Shown here in pieces: positions 52,229 to 62,077 of a DNA stretch of 64,000 bases. A model generated the notes under the pieces. That model was not told where the DNA came from, did not search any database, and was given only the letters and a program-made list of their open reading frames with translations. The DNA is taken from NCBI RefSeq assembly GCF_030764225.1, contig NZ_JASAXH010000003.1; one strand, given 5' to 3'. The position numbers were made by a program, and so were the translations under genes. The number at the start of each line of letters is the position of its first letter. Positions within the stretch are counted from its first letter, which is position 1. Source of the stretch: Phocoenobacter atlanticus (lineage in GTDB: Bacteria; Pseudomonadota; Gammaproteobacteria; Enterobacterales; Pasteurellaceae).

Positions 52229-53527
52229 CTAGCCTTGTTGTTTATTCATTACATCATCAAATGACTGAGTTTTTTCAGTCACTTGAGCTTTTGCAAGAAT
52301 ACTTTCAACCGCTTGTTCTTCTAAAACAACATTGCGTATATTATCTGTTAATTGTTTATTTTTCGCATAGTATTCAATTACTTCTGCTGGATCTTCGTAA
52401 GCAGAAGCTAATTCCGCAATTTTCTCTTTTACAAGCTCTTCATCAACTTTTACTTCATTTGCTGTAATCACAGATGAGAACAATAAACCAACTTGAACAC
52501 GACGTTTCGCTTGTTCTGTAAATAACTCAGCAGGAAGTTGGGCTGCGACTTCAGGATTTCCACCGAATTGTTGTGCAGCTTGTTTACGTAACTCTTCAAC
52601 TTCTTCATTAATAGCAGACTGTGGCACTTCAATCTCATTTTCAGCAAGTAAGCCATCAATTACTTGAGTTTTTACTTTTGAAATTACGGCATTTTTAAGT
52701 TCACGTTCCATATTACGTTTAATTTCTTCACGTAAGTCTGCAACTGTTTTCGTTTTACCAAAACGCTGAACAAATTCATCATTAACTTCTGGTAATTCCA
52801 TTACTTCTACTTTTTTCAAGGTAATGGCAAATTTTGCTTCTTTACCTTTTAAGTTTTCTGCTTGGTAATCTTCAGGGAAGGTAACCATAATATCAAACTC
52901 TTCACCCGCTTTGTGACCAACGATGCCCTCTTCAAAACCTGGTATCATTTGTCCTTGACCCATTGCTAATGCGAAATCTGATGCTTTACCACCTTCAAAT
53001 TCTTCACCATCAATAGAACCAACAAAATCAATAGTTACACGATCTTCTGCTTTAGCAGCTTCCACTGTTTCACTAAATGTTGCTTGTTGTTTACGTAATA
53101 CGTCAATCATTTTATCGATATCAGCATCTGTAATTTCTACTACTGATTTTTCAACTTTTATATTTTCTAAACCTTTTAATTCGATTTCTGGATAGACTTC
53201 AAAAGTTGCTGAGAATGTAAAATCTTTACCAATTTCATAGCTCTCAGGTGTAAATGTTGGACGACCTGCAATATTGATTTTTTCCTTGATAATAACATCA
53301 AAGAATGCACGTTGCATATTATCGGATAAAACATCTTGACGTACAGATGCACCATAGCGTTGCTCTAAAATAGTATGAGGAACCTTACCTTTACGGAAAC
53401 CATCAATTTTGGCATTCTTTGCCACGCCTTTTAATTCTTGACGATATGCTGCTTCAATTTTATCAGCAGGCACAGTAATAGTTACACGGCGTTCTAAGCC
53501 TTGAGTTGTTTCAATTGAAAATGACAT
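52229..53527 (-). CDS. tig: trigger factor (peptidyl-prolyl isomerase)
   Basis: Trigger factor binds the ribosome exit tunnel and folds nascent chains. The ribosome-binding motif is GFRKGKVP (about residues 44-51). The FKBP-type domain has DFVGSIDGEEFEGG (near residue 162) and FEEGIVGHKAGE. The long helical arm domain follows. It has 432 residues. clpP and clpX, its usual neighbours, are not seen downstream in this window. Confidence 0.97.
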   Translation of the reverse strand: MSFSIETTQGLERRVTITVPADKIEAAYRQELKGVAKNAKIDGFRKGKVPHTILEQRYGASVRQDVLSDNMQRAFFDVIIKEKINIAGRPTFTPESYEIGKDFTFSATFEVYPEIELKGLENIKVEKSVVEITDADIDKMIDVLRKQQATFSETVEAAKAEDRVTIDFVGSIDGEEFEGGKASDFALAMGQGQMIPGFEEGIVGHKAGEEFDIMVTFPEDYQAENLKGKEAKFAITLKKVEVMELPEVNDEFVQRFGKTKTVADLREEIKRNMERELKNAVISKVKTQVIDGLLAENEIEVPQSAINEEVEELRKQAAQQFGGNPEVAAQLPAELFTEQAKRRVQVGLLFSSVITANEVKVDEELVKEKIAELASAYEDPAEVIEYYAKNKQLTDNIRNVVLEEQAVESILAKAQVTEKTQSFDDVMNKQQG

Positions 53528-53645
53528 TAAATTTAACCTCTGTCGGTATGTAAATAAATGGATAAATAGGTGCTAATTGTAACGATCCCTTGCTTTGATG
53601 TCGAGGAATAAAATCACAACAGTTTATTATTTGAACAATACAAAT

Positions 53646-53676
53646 AAAAATAGGACGATTTTTTCGTCCTATTTTT
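53646..53676 (-). terminator. terminator after yidE
   Basis: AAAAATAGGACGA / TCGTCCTATTTTT stem with short T loop. The A and T runs on both flanks allow termination on either strand; yidE lies upstream on the minus strand. Confidence 0.87.
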
Positions 53677-53691
53677 ATTATGATTTAAAAT

Positions 53692-55347
53692 TTAACCAAC
53701 AGTCCAAAGTGCAATAGCTAATAACTGTGGCAACATTATACGTAAGAACATAACAAGTGGATAAACTGTCGCATAAGATAATGCTGATGCTCCACTCTCT
53801 TCTTTAATTGCATTTGCAAAGGCTAAAGCTGGTGGATCGGTCATTGAACCTGCTAACAGTCCACAAATTGTTAAGTAGTTCACTTTACCGTAAATACGAG
53901 CCACACAGCCTGTTACGATAAGTGGAATAAAGGTAATAAGAACACCAAAACCAATCCAAGACATTCCTTCACTGCTTAATAATGTTTCAAGGAAATGTCC
54001 GCCAGATTTTAAGCCTACAACCGCAAGGAATAGCACAATACCAATTTCTCGCAATGCAAGGTTAGCACTTGGTGGCATAAACCAATATAATTTACCAATG
54101 CTACCGATACGAGCCAAGATGAGAGCAACCACTAATGGACCACCTGCTAAACCTAATTTTAATGCCACTGGGAAACCTGGAATATAAAGTGGAATAGATC
54201 CAAGTAGTACCCCTAAACCGATACCGATAAAAATTGGTAACATTTGTACTTGTTGTAACTTTTGTTGGGCATTACCGATAATCGCCATTACCGCTTTAAT
54301 ATCATCTTCTCGCCCTACTAAATTAAGGACATCACCAAATTGAAGTGTCATTTCACTATTTGGGACAAGTTCTACACCTGAACGATTTAAACGAGAAATA
54401 ACTACATCATATTTACCTTTAAATCCTAAATGACGAAGTTTTTTACCAAAGATTTTTTCATTGGTGACAACTGCACGTTCTGAACGATAGTGTGTACCTT
54501 TGGTTGAAAGCGACATTTCGGCTTCTTCACCTAAAATTAGCTTCATTTTATTTAATGTTGTTGCTTCTCCGACAAGATGAAGTACATCACCAATCAATAA
54601 TTGAGTATCTGCCTTTGGTACAAAAAGTTCTTCACTCCCTCGTTTTAACCGAGAATAAACGACATCGTGAAGTTCAAAATCAGGAATTTCTTTTAATGTT
54701 AAACCTTGTAAATTTGGATTAGTCAAACGCACATTTAATGAACTTAATCCACTTTTTTTGGTATTTTGAGTTTTATCAAAATGTTCTGCTTCTTGATCAA
54801 CATTAATTCTGAAAATAACACGTACCAACCACATTGCAAGTAAAATACCCACAATACCAAAAGGATAGGCAATGGCATACGCCATACCCATTACTTCGGT
54901 ATCACTACCTAATTCTGCTAGAATTTGTTGTCCAGCACCTAGTGATGGCGTATTGGTTACCGCCCCAGAGAATACCCCCAAAATAACAGGAAGTGGCACA
55001 TCAAATAATTTGTGTAGTAACACCACTAATACACCACTAATGGCAACAATCATAAATGCAAAACCATTTAATTTTAAGCCTGAATGACGTAGTGATGAGA
55101 AAAATCCAGGACCAACTTGAATACCTATGGTATAAACAAATAAAATCAACCCGAATTCTTGTATGAAGTGTAAGGTATGTTTATCTAAATGAAGTCCATA
55201 CTGTTGCATAAAGTGAGCAATAAATAACCCACCAAATAGAACGCCTCCAATACCGAGCCCAACACCTCGAACTTTAAAGTTTCCAATCCATAGTCCTAAC
55301 ACTGCAACTAAAGAAAGGATACTTACCGTGATTGCTATTTCACTCAT
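53692..55347 (-). CDS. yidE: putative transporter YidE (AspT/YidE family)
   Basis: YidE is an inner-membrane protein of the aspartate:alanine exchanger superfamily with unknown substrate. It has two sets of about five helices, separated by two TrkA-C (RCK_C) domains at about residues 205-375 (LKEIPDFELHDVVYSRLKRG and LRHLGFKGKYDVVISRLNR, each cited by motif). NTPSLGAGQQIL and GLLAGSMTDPPALAFA are the repeated transport motifs. It has 551 residues. Confidence 0.92.
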   Translation of the reverse strand: MSEIAITVSILSLVAVLGLWIGNFKVRGVGLGIGGVLFGGLFIAHFMQQYGLHLDKHTLHFIQEFGLILFVYTIGIQVGPGFFSSLRHSGLKLNGFAFMIVAISGVLVVLLHKLFDVPLPVILGVFSGAVTNTPSLGAGQQILAELGSDTEVMGMAYAIAYPFGIVGILLAMWLVRVIFRINVDQEAEHFDKTQNTKKSGLSSLNVRLTNPNLQGLTLKEIPDFELHDVVYSRLKRGSEELFVPKADTQLLIGDVLHLVGEATTLNKMKLILGEEAEMSLSTKGTHYRSERAVVTNEKIFGKKLRHLGFKGKYDVVISRLNRSGVELVPNSEMTLQFGDVLNLVGREDDIKAVMAIIGNAQQKLQQVQMLPIFIGIGLGVLLGSIPLYIPGFPVALKLGLAGGPLVVALILARIGSIGKLYWFMPPSANLALREIGIVLFLAVVGLKSGGHFLETLLSSEGMSWIGFGVLITFIPLIVTGCVARIYGKVNYLTICGLLAGSMTDPPALAFANAIKEESGASALSYATVYPLVMFLRIMLPQLLAIALWTVG

Positions 55348-55465
55348 TGTTTCCCCTAATAAAATAAAAAATAACTAGGCGAATTCTATCAAAAATTACA
55401 ATAAAAAATTAGATTTATCGCAAAATAATGGCGTATTTATAACACTTTTACATTTTTTAAACAGA

Positions 55466-55521
55466 AAAGCGGTTACATTCTGTTAAATTTTTACAAAAAA
55501 CTAACAAAATGTAACCGCTTA
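55466..55521. repeat. inverted uptake pair after fadL
   Basis: AAAGCGGTTACATT and AATGTAACCGCTT are perfect arms of 13 bp around an AT-rich centre (AAATTTTTACAAAAAA). It lies after the fadL stop on the minus strand and probably ends its transcript. Confidence 0.85.
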
Positions 55522-55554
55522 TAACTATATAGTCTTAGATATTCGTTTTATAAA

Positions 55555-56811
55555 TTAGAATTTATAATTTACGTTTAAGCCAAATAAGTTTACGTGTGAA
55601 CGTGATTTAACGGTTAATGGCATTGGTGCCTCTTTCTGAACTTCAACAAAATTATTTTTATGTCCATATACATAAGCATAACCTACATCTGCCGAAAGGT
55701 TTGGAGTAAACTGATAAGTTGCTCCTACACTATACCAAGTTCTATCTGTATCAGGAATGGATACTGATGGTGCTTTTTTACTTGCCCCTTCTTCATAAGC
55801 AATACCTACACGTAATGTTAACTTTTCCATTGCTTGGTAAGAAACACCCAGTGCATAGCGATTAGTATCTGAAAAATGTTCTGGTTTTTCAAGTACTGGC
55901 TTTGGAGACATTGAACTGGTCGCTTTTAATTCTTTAAAAGCACTCCAATCAGTACGTTTCCAACTATACTGTAACGCCAATTTATCTGTTAATTTATGAT
56001 AAGCAGATAACTCCCAAAAGGCAGGCAAAGTTACGGATAATTCTGCAGGAATACTTGCTCCATTTGTTCCTTTCATTGCAAGAGGTAAATCACTTGAAAA
56101 TTTTCCAGTAAAATCAAGATTTACACCTGAATGATAACCAAATCCAAAACGGTGATTTTCATTTAAATTATAAGCAAGACCAACATTCCAACCATAGCCC
56201 CATTCTTTACCTTCTAAATGCTTTACTTCTGTATCCATTTTTTGAGGTATTAAAACACCAGCATATCTGTCCAACTCAGCCTCAGCTTGAATTGCATTTA
56301 CACCCAACCCAAAACTAAAACCATTACCTAATTTAGCTGCACCACTAAGGTTATAGTTGATTGTTTTTAATGAAGTCATCCCCATTAAAAAACCTGCTGG
56401 ATTATCTTTTCTAAATTCAGATTTCAAACCATAATTAACATTAATTCCACCACCCATACTAAAACGCTCATTAACAGGTAATACAAAATAAAGATTTGGA
56501 ATGACTGCATTTGGCACAATACTTCCATTTGAAGCATCCATATTTCCTCTTGGAGTGCGTAATTTTCCATCAATATTTACTTTAGCATTAATGTAAATTC
56601 CACCAACAGATATCTCTGGTCGAGTAAACTCTGTCATTAATGCTGGGTTAGTTGCAACAACAGAGGCGTCTTCAGCAACAACTGCATTTCCAGAAAATGA
56701 TGAGCCTAAACCAGAAGTTGAGATTTCAGCAAGTTGGAAACCTGCAGCAAAACTACCTGTTGCTGATAATGTCAGTACTGCAGCTAATGACAGTTTTATT
56801 GTTTTTTTCAT
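55555..56811 (-). CDS. fadL: FadL/OmpP1-family outer-membrane fatty acid transporter
   Basis: FadL is a 14-strand outer-membrane barrel that takes up long-chain fatty acids. The signal peptide ends in GSFA (residue 22). The mature N-terminus AGFQLAEISTSGLG is the FadL hatch, with NPALM next to it. C-terminal strands end in FGLNVNYKF, with the terminal phenylalanine of outer-membrane proteins. The 418 residues are similar to H. influenzae P1. It is divergent from yfcZ, as in E. coli. Confidence 0.94.
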   Translation of the reverse strand: MKKTIKLSLAAVLTLSATGSFAAGFQLAEISTSGLGSSFSGNAVVAEDASVVATNPALMTEFTRPEISVGGIYINAKVNIDGKLRTPRGNMDASNGSIVPNAVIPNLYFVLPVNERFSMGGGINVNYGLKSEFRKDNPAGFLMGMTSLKTINYNLSGAAKLGNGFSFGLGVNAIQAEAELDRYAGVLIPQKMDTEVKHLEGKEWGYGWNVGLAYNLNENHRFGFGYHSGVNLDFTGKFSSDLPLAMKGTNGASIPAELSVTLPAFWELSAYHKLTDKLALQYSWKRTDWSAFKELKATSSMSPKPVLEKPEHFSDTNRYALGVSYQAMEKLTLRVGIAYEEGASKKAPSVSIPDTDRTWYSVGATYQFTPNLSADVGYAYVYGHKNNFVEVQKEAPMPLTVKSRSHVNLFGLNVNYKF

Positions 56812-56995
56812 AAGTTCTTAATTCCTTAAATATAATAAGCGGTAAGATATTTACCCATTTTTACAAATACAAATTCTTAAGCATTATCGCTTTTGCTGGC
56901 AAATTCTAAGAGCTTCAAAATGAAGTAGCAATAAAATACCCTAACTTTTTAAACTGTTCCGACCACTTAAAAATGTACTACTTTTACAATTTTTA

Positions 56996-57024
56996 TTGCA
57001 CCTTAAAACAGAAATGAGTAAACT
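56996..57024 (+). promoter_or_regulatory. sigma-70 promoter of yfcZ
   Basis: TTGCAC, 17 bp, TAAACT; the -10 is about 43 bp before the yfcZ start. Confidence 0.6.
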
Positions 57025-57066
57025 TTATTCCAATATATTAAAATTCAAACTAAGTAGAGGTAAAAA

Positions 57067-57351
57067 ATGTCTGAATGTGAAGCAAATGAATCCAAAGTAT
57101 GTTGTTGTGTTGATGTAGGAACTGTCATTGATGGTGAAGATCGTAGTGTTGATTTTGTACAAGTGTACGCAACACAATCACAAGCAGAAGATGCTTTAGC
57201 TTATTTAACTGAAAAAGCCAAAACCGCAGAGTCTGAGCCTTGTCAAATAAACAGTAAAATTACACAAGTTGAAAATGGCTATGAATTAAAGGCTGATTTT
57301 GAATTTTGCTGTCAAGCAGAAGCAATGATTTTTCAGCTTTCCACTCGTTAA
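57067..57351 (+). CDS. yfcZ: DUF406 protein YfcZ/YiiS
   Basis: This 94-residue protein belongs to DUF406. The start has a cluster CCC in KVCCCVDVGTVIDG, and another pair lies near the end (FEFCCQAE). Function is unknown. In E. coli yfcZ is next to fadL, as here. A ribosome site (AGAGGTAAA) precedes the ATG and a terminator follows, so it is a single-gene unit. Confidence 0.88.
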   Translation: MSECEANESKVCCCVDVGTVIDGEDRSVDFVQVYATQSQAEDALAYLTEKAKTAESEPCQINSKITQVENGYELKADFEFCCQAEAMIFQLSTR

Positions 57352-57368
57352 TTTATACTTATTTTTCA

Positions 57369-57400
57369 AAAATCCTCAGTATTAACAACTGGGGATTTTT
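57369..57400 (+). terminator. yfcZ terminator
   Basis: AAATCCTCAGT / ACTGGGGATTT stem followed by T run. Confidence 0.9.
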
Positions 57401-57496
57401 TTATTTTTTAAATAAAACGAAAAAAATACTTGCATATTTATGCAGATAACTTTAATATATATTCATTATCTATTTTACAAAAAGGATCTTAATTTC

Positions 57497-58225
57497 GTGG
57501 CAATCCAAATTAACAATGTTAATTTCTTTTATGGCTCAACCCAAGCTCTTTTTGACATTAACTTAAATATTGATAAAGGCGATACAATTGTACTTCTTGG
57601 ACCAAGTGGTGCAGGGAAAAGTACATTAATTCGTACCCTTAATTTACTTGAAATGCCAAAATCTGGCACATTGAAAATTGCAGATCACCAGTTTGATTTA
57701 AGCAATAAAATTGATCAAAAGCAGATTGCCTTGTTACGTAAAGAAGTGGGGATGGTATTTCAACAATATCATTTATGGCCACACTTAACAGTAATGCAAA
57801 ATTTAATTGAAGCACCAATGAAAGTATTAGGGTTATCAAAAGAAGAAGCAACAAAAAGAGCGGAAGGTTTATTAGTGCGTTTACGTATTGAAGATTTTTC
57901 AGAACGTTTTCCATTACAACTTTCTGGAGGACAACAACAGCGTGTTGCTATTGCAAGGGCATTAATGATGCAACCTGAAGTACTGTTATTTGATGAACCA
58001 ACAGCAGCTTTAGATCCTGAAATTACTGCACAAATTATTAATATTATTAATGAATTACAAAATACAGGCATTACCCAAGTTATCGTTACTCACGAAGTTT
58101 CTTTTGCCAAAAAAGTCGCAACAAAAGTTGTTTATATGGAGCAAGGAAAAGTAATTGAATTTGGGAATGCTAGTTGCTTTGATAAACCACAAACTAAAGA
58201 GTTTGCAGCTTATCTTTCCCACTAA
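57497..58225 (+). CDS. artP: arginine ABC transporter ATP-binding protein ArtP
   Basis: ArtP powers arginine uptake. The Walker A motif is GPSGAGKST, the ABC signature LSGGQQQR, Walker B LLFDEP, and the switch histidine VTHE. I choose the GTG at 57497 (AAGGA 10 bp upstream): from there the sequence VAIQINNVNFFYG aligns with ArtP starts, and 242 residues is the usual length. The longer frame from 57440 has no family similarity in its first 19 residues. It leads artPIQM. Confidence 0.95.
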   Translation: MAIQINNVNFFYGSTQALFDINLNIDKGDTIVLLGPSGAGKSTLIRTLNLLEMPKSGTLKIADHQFDLSNKIDQKQIALLRKEVGMVFQQYHLWPHLTVMQNLIEAPMKVLGLSKEEATKRAEGLLVRLRIEDFSERFPLQLSGGQQQRVAIARALMMQPEVLLFDEPTAALDPEITAQIINIINELQNTGITQVIVTHEVSFAKKVATKVVYMEQGKVIEFGNASCFDKPQTKEFAAYLSH

Positions 58226-58257
58226 TTAAAACTAACTAAACCTATGAGGACACAACA

Positions 58258-58983
58258 ATGAAAAAACTATTATTAACTGCATTATTCGCAACCACAGCAC
58301 TTTCTGTGGCTGCAAAAGACACCATTACTTTTGCAATGGAACCCACTTATGCACCTTTTGAAAGTACTACAGAAAAAGGGGAAATTGTCGGCTTTGATGT
58401 TGATCTTGCAAAAGCATTATGTACTGAATTAGAGATGACGTGTCAATTTAAAAACACACCTTTTGATAGTTTAATTCCAAGCTTAAAATTCAAAAAATTT
58501 GATGCAATTATTTCAGCAATGGATGTTACTGAAAAACGTCAAAAGCAGGTTTCATTCACTGAACCATACCTTGAAAACTCTGCAAGTTTCTTAGCATTAA
58601 AAGAGAAGAAAACACCAGAGACAGCAAAAATTGTCGGTGTTCAAAATGGTACAACATACCAAGAATATTTAGTTAAAAAAGCACCTCAATATCAAACGAA
58701 AGCTTACGCCTCATTACAAAGTGCAATTTTAGATCTTAAAAATGGACGTATTGATATGATCTTTGGTGATACACCTGTGTTAGCAGAATGGTTACCAACT
58801 GAAACATCAGTTACTTTTGTGGGCGATAAAGTAAAAGATAAAGATTTCTTTGGTGTTGGTTACGGTATTGCGGTAAATAAATCAAATAAAGAATTATTAG
58901 AGAAATTAAACACTGCATTAAAAACCGTAAAAGAAAATGGCACATTGGATAAAATTTATCAAACTTGGATGACGAAAAAATAA
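58258..58983 (+). CDS. artI: periplasmic arginine-binding protein ArtI
   Basis: ArtI is the solute-binding protein of the system. A signal peptide covers residues 1-19 (SVAA). The mature part is a type-3 solute-binding fold with FAMEPTYAPFES, VGFDVDLAKALC and the family region MDVTEKRQKQVSF. It has 241 residues. ATGAGGAC precedes the start. Its stop overlaps the artQ ATG by one base. Confidence 0.94.
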   Translation: MKKLLLTALFATTALSVAAKDTITFAMEPTYAPFESTTEKGEIVGFDVDLAKALCTELEMTCQFKNTPFDSLIPSLKFKKFDAIISAMDVTEKRQKQVSFTEPYLENSASFLALKEKKTPETAKIVGVQNGTTYQEYLVKKAPQYQTKAYASLQSAILDLKNGRIDMIFGDTPVLAEWLPTETSVTFVGDKVKDKDFFGVGYGIAVNKSNKELLEKLNTALKTVKENGTLDKIYQTWMTKK

Positions 58984-59654
58984 TGTCTTTTGATATTCTT
59001 CACTCTTTTGCTTCAGCAACGTTAATCACATTAACGCTTGCTGTTGCAAGCCTTATGATAGGCTTAATACTTGCAATTTTATTCGTTGTACTAGAAATGA
59101 ATAAAATTACATTTATTCGCAATAGTGCCAGTATTTTAGTGACGCTATTACGTGGTTTACCTGAAATTCTGGTCGTTTTTATTATTTATTTTGGACTAAC
59201 ACAACTGTTCTTTTTAATCACTGATGAGTTTGTCGAATTTAGTGCATTCTGGTGCGGAGCAGTCGCATTAGGTATTATTTTTGCTGCCTATGCTTCACAA
59301 TCCTTACGTGGTGCAATTAAAGCTATTCCACTCGGTCAATGGGAATCAGGTGTTGCGTTAGGTTTTAGTCGTCCACAAACCTTTATTAAAATTATTATGC
59401 CTCAAGTTTGGCGACACGCTTTACCTGGACTAAGCAATCAGTGGCTTGTTCTGTTAAAAGATACTGCATTAGTTTCTTTAATTGGAGTCAGCGACTTAAT
59501 GCGTCAATCGGATTTAATTAATGCATCAACTCACAAGCCTTTTACTTGGTATAGTATCACTGCATTGATTTATCTTGTCATTACGCTTGTGAGTCAATTT
59601 TTCATTGCTAAATTAGAGTACCGTTTTACTCGTTTTGAAAGAGGAAATAACTAA
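58983..59654 (+). CDS. artQ: arginine ABC transporter permease ArtQ
   Basis: ArtQ is one of two inner-membrane permeases. It has about five helices and the EAA loop SLRGAIKAIPLGQWESGVALGFS. I choose the ATG at 58983 (TAATG coupling with artI), which gives 223 residues, over the open frame from 58965 that starts inside artI. The stop overlaps the artM start in the same way. Confidence 0.93.
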   Translation: MSFDILHSFASATLITLTLAVASLMIGLILAILFVVLEMNKITFIRNSASILVTLLRGLPEILVVFIIYFGLTQLFFLITDEFVEFSAFWCGAVALGIIFAAYASQSLRGAIKAIPLGQWESGVALGFSRPQTFIKIIMPQVWRHALPGLSNQWLVLLKDTALVSLIGVSDLMRQSDLINASTHKPFTWYSITALIYLVITLVSQFFIAKLEYRFTRFERGNN

Positions 59655-60334
59655 TGTTGTGGGATTATTTTATTACTATTTCGCAAGGAATTAGTACCAG
59701 TTTGCAACTAACCGCTATCTCATTAGTGATTGCTTTCATTATTGCTGTCAGTTTTACCTTTCTGCTCTCAATGGAAAATAGCTTAGTAAAAAAAATGATT
59801 AATCTATTTATTACTGCTTTTACTGGTACGCCATTGTTAATCCAATTTTTCCTTATTTATAGTGGACCTGGGCAATTTCAATGGATAATTGACAGCCCTC
59901 TTTGGTATTTCTTATCTAATGCGTGGTTTTGTGCTATTTTAGCCCTTGCATTAAACAGTGCTGCTTACTCAACGCTTCTGTTTCACGGTGCAGTTAAAGC
60001 CATTCCAAAAGGACAATGGGAAACCTGCTCTGCTCTAGGATTAAGTCGTTTACAAACATTAAAGATTTTAATTCCTTATGCATTAAAACGTTCGTTACCT
60101 TCTTACAGTAATGAAATAGTACTCGTATTCAAAGGTACTTCTCTTGTTTCAACCATCGCGGTAATGGATATTATGGGTTATGCTCGTCAGTTATACGGAA
60201 TGGAATATGATGCGTTATCTATTTATGGTATGGCGGGTGTTATTTATTTAATCATTACAGGTATTATGGTGCTTCTGTTAAGAAGACTAGAGGCTTATGT
60301 ACTCACTTTTGAACGTTTTGAAGTAGAAGAATAG
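59654..60334 (+). CDS. artM: arginine ABC transporter permease ArtM
   Basis: ArtM is the partner of ArtQ. It has five helices and the EAA loop FHGAVKAIPKGQWETCSALGLSRLQT. TGTPLLIQFFLIYSGPGQF is typical of ArtM. It has 226 residues, overlapping artQ by one base. The terminator follows after 30 bp. Confidence 0.94.
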   Translation: MLWDYFITISQGISTSLQLTAISLVIAFIIAVSFTFLLSMENSLVKKMINLFITAFTGTPLLIQFFLIYSGPGQFQWIIDSPLWYFLSNAWFCAILALALNSAAYSTLLFHGAVKAIPKGQWETCSALGLSRLQTLKILIPYALKRSLPSYSNEIVLVFKGTSLVSTIAVMDIMGYARQLYGMEYDALSIYGMAGVIYLIITGIMVLLLRRLEAYVLTFERFEVEE

Positions 60335-60365
60335 TTATAGTAAGAAAATCAAATAAAATAAAATA

Positions 60366-60397
60366 AAAGAGACAATATTTTTTTATTGTCTCTTTTT
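60366..60397 (+). terminator. artPIQM terminator
   Basis: AAAGAGACAATA / TATTGTCTCTTT stem with a T loop and a final T run. Confidence 0.92.
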
Positions 60398-60400
60398 TTA

Positions 60401-60455
60401 TAGCGGGTATATTAAAATCAAAATTTGCAAATCTTTATTTAAATCTACCCGCTTA
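60401..60455. repeat. degenerate inverted uptake pair with compensating change
   Basis: TAGCGGGTA and TACCCGCTT enclose AAAATTTGCAAATC. Both cores carry the same extra G/C, so the stem still pairs although the uptake core AGCGGT is lost. It lies between artM and fabB. Confidence 0.75.
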
Positions 60456-60503
60456 ACATACTAAAACTAAAGATGTTTTATCTATTCTATACCACTATCC
60501 AAT

Positions 60504-61721
60504 TTATGCTTTATATTTTTGGAAAACTAAACAAGCATTTGTTCCACCAAAACCAAAACTATTAGACATTACTGTTGTGAGTTCTTTCTCTTGGTATTCA
60601 GTGACAATATTTAACCCTTTTGCTTTTTCATCTAAGGTTTCAATATTAATACTTGGAGCAATAAATTTATTGTCTAGCATTAATAAAGAATAAATCGCTT
60701 CGTGAGCACCCGCAGCACCTAAAGAGTGACCCGTCATTGATTTAGTGGAAGAAATGGCAGGTTTTTTATCACCAAATACCGTTTGGATTGCTTCTAGTTC
60801 TTTTAGATCTCCAACTGGCGTTGATGTCCCGTGAACATTAATATATTCAACTTCATCTTTAACGGTTGCTAACGCTTGTTTCATACAACGAACAGCCCCT
60901 TCACCACTTGGAGCAACCATATCATAACCATCAGATGTCGCACCATAGCCTACAATTTCAGCATAAATTTTTGCACCACGAGCAAGAGCGTGTTCAAGTT
61001 CTTCTACCACAACAACAGCACCACCCGCAGAGATAACAAAACCATCACGGTTTGCATCATAAGCTCGAGACGCTTTTTCTGGGGTATCATTATATTTAGT
61101 AGAAACCGCTCCCATTGCATCAAATTCACACGCAGATTCCCAAGCAAGCTCTTCACCACCGCCAGCAAATACTATATCTTGCTTACCTAACTGAATTAAT
61201 TCCATTGCATTACCAATACAATGCGCTGAAGTTGCACAAGCAGAGCTAATGCTATAATTCACACCCTTAATTTTAAATGGGGTAGCCAAACAAGCTGAAA
61301 CACTTGAAGACATTGTTTTGGTTACTGCATAAGGTCCAACTGCTTTAATTCCTCGAGGACTTTGAGCAGCATTACACGCCATTAACTGCCAGTGTCCAGA
61401 ACCGATACCAGAACCAATAATTAGTCCAGTACGTTCGTTTGAAATTTGCTCTTCAGTTAAATTTGCATCTTCAATTGCTTCTTTCATTGAAAGATAGGCA
61501 TAAGCAGCACAATCGCCCATAAAACGAAATACTTTACGATCGATGAGTTCTTTAGGCTCTAATTTAATAGTACCTGCAACGTGACTACGCATTTTCATCT
61601 CAGCAAATTCAGGTACAAATTCAATACCAGACTTACCTGTTTTAAGTGAATTTAATACCTCTTCTTTGTTATTTCCAATACTTGAAACAACGCCTAAACC
61701 TGTAATAACGACTCTTTTCAT
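60504..61721 (-). CDS. fabB: 3-oxoacyl-ACP synthase I (FabB)
   Basis: FabB elongates acyl-ACP with malonyl-ACP and is needed for unsaturated fatty acids. The catalytic cysteine is C162 in ISSACATSAHCIG. The two histidines are in VHGTSTPVGD and TGHSLGAAGAHE. The length of 405 and the start MKRVVITGLGVVSSIG match. It is a single gene; FadR encoded at 38.4 kb is a known fabB activator in enterics. Confidence 0.96.
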   Translation of the reverse strand: MKRVVITGLGVVSSIGNNKEEVLNSLKTGKSGIEFVPEFAEMKMRSHVAGTIKLEPKELIDRKVFRFMGDCAAYAYLSMKEAIEDANLTEEQISNERTGLIIGSGIGSGHWQLMACNAAQSPRGIKAVGPYAVTKTMSSSVSACLATPFKIKGVNYSISSACATSAHCIGNAMELIQLGKQDIVFAGGGEELAWESACEFDAMGAVSTKYNDTPEKASRAYDANRDGFVISAGGAVVVVEELEHALARGAKIYAEIVGYGATSDGYDMVAPSGEGAVRCMKQALATVKDEVEYINVHGTSTPVGDLKELEAIQTVFGDKKPAISSTKSMTGHSLGAAGAHEAIYSLLMLDNKFIAPSINIETLDEKAKGLNIVTEYQEKELTTVMSNSFGFGGTNACLVFQKYKA

Positions 61722-61876
61722 TGTTATCCTCTAATGAAAGTTTAATAATAGAAACTATTCTAGCTTATACTTATTGAATAAAATAAGCCATAAAATACCC
61801 CTTCATTTTACACGATTTTAGTCGTGGTCAGATCAGTTTTTTTTAAATATAAGGTAATTTATTATAAATTTTAAAC

Positions 61877-61903
61877 AAAAAAATACCCTCATAATTGAGG
61901 GTA
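61877..61903 (-). terminator. terminator downstream of tRNA-Asn
   Basis: TACCCTCA / TGAGGGTA stem with a four-base loop; on the minus strand a T run follows. The rest of 61722-61990 shows no gene. Confidence 0.75.
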
Positions 61904-61990
61904 AGATCTTTTGATCTAATTCTAGGAGGAATGAATTAGCGTTTTACAAAAGGAGATAAATAAAACATCATCAAAAGATAACTAAAAAAT

Positions 61991-62066
61991 TGGCTCCTCC
62001 TGCTGGACTTGAACCAGCGACATATGGATTAACAGTCCACCGTTCTACCGACTGAACTAAGGAGGA
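61991..62066 (-). tRNA. tRNA-Asn (anticodon GTT)
   Basis: The 76-nt cloverleaf starts TCCTCC and ends GGAGGAGCCA with the CCA encoded. The anticodon loop is CTGTTAA. D-loop TTAGTTCAGTCGGTAGA and T-loop GGTTCAAGTCC are canonical. Confidence 0.96.
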
Positions 62067-62077
62067 ATAGTTTTTTC

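Noticed and set aside
53646..53676. Small RNA between tig and yidE
   Set aside because: The hairpin with A/T flanks is a plain terminator; no promoter pattern directs a transcript only to it.
61921..61960. Sequence resembling the 5' end of tRNA-Asn (minus strand TTCCTCCTAGAATTAG)
   Set aside because: Only about 15 bases match and no cloverleaf follows. It may be a scrap of a second tRNA copy, but the match is too short to claim.
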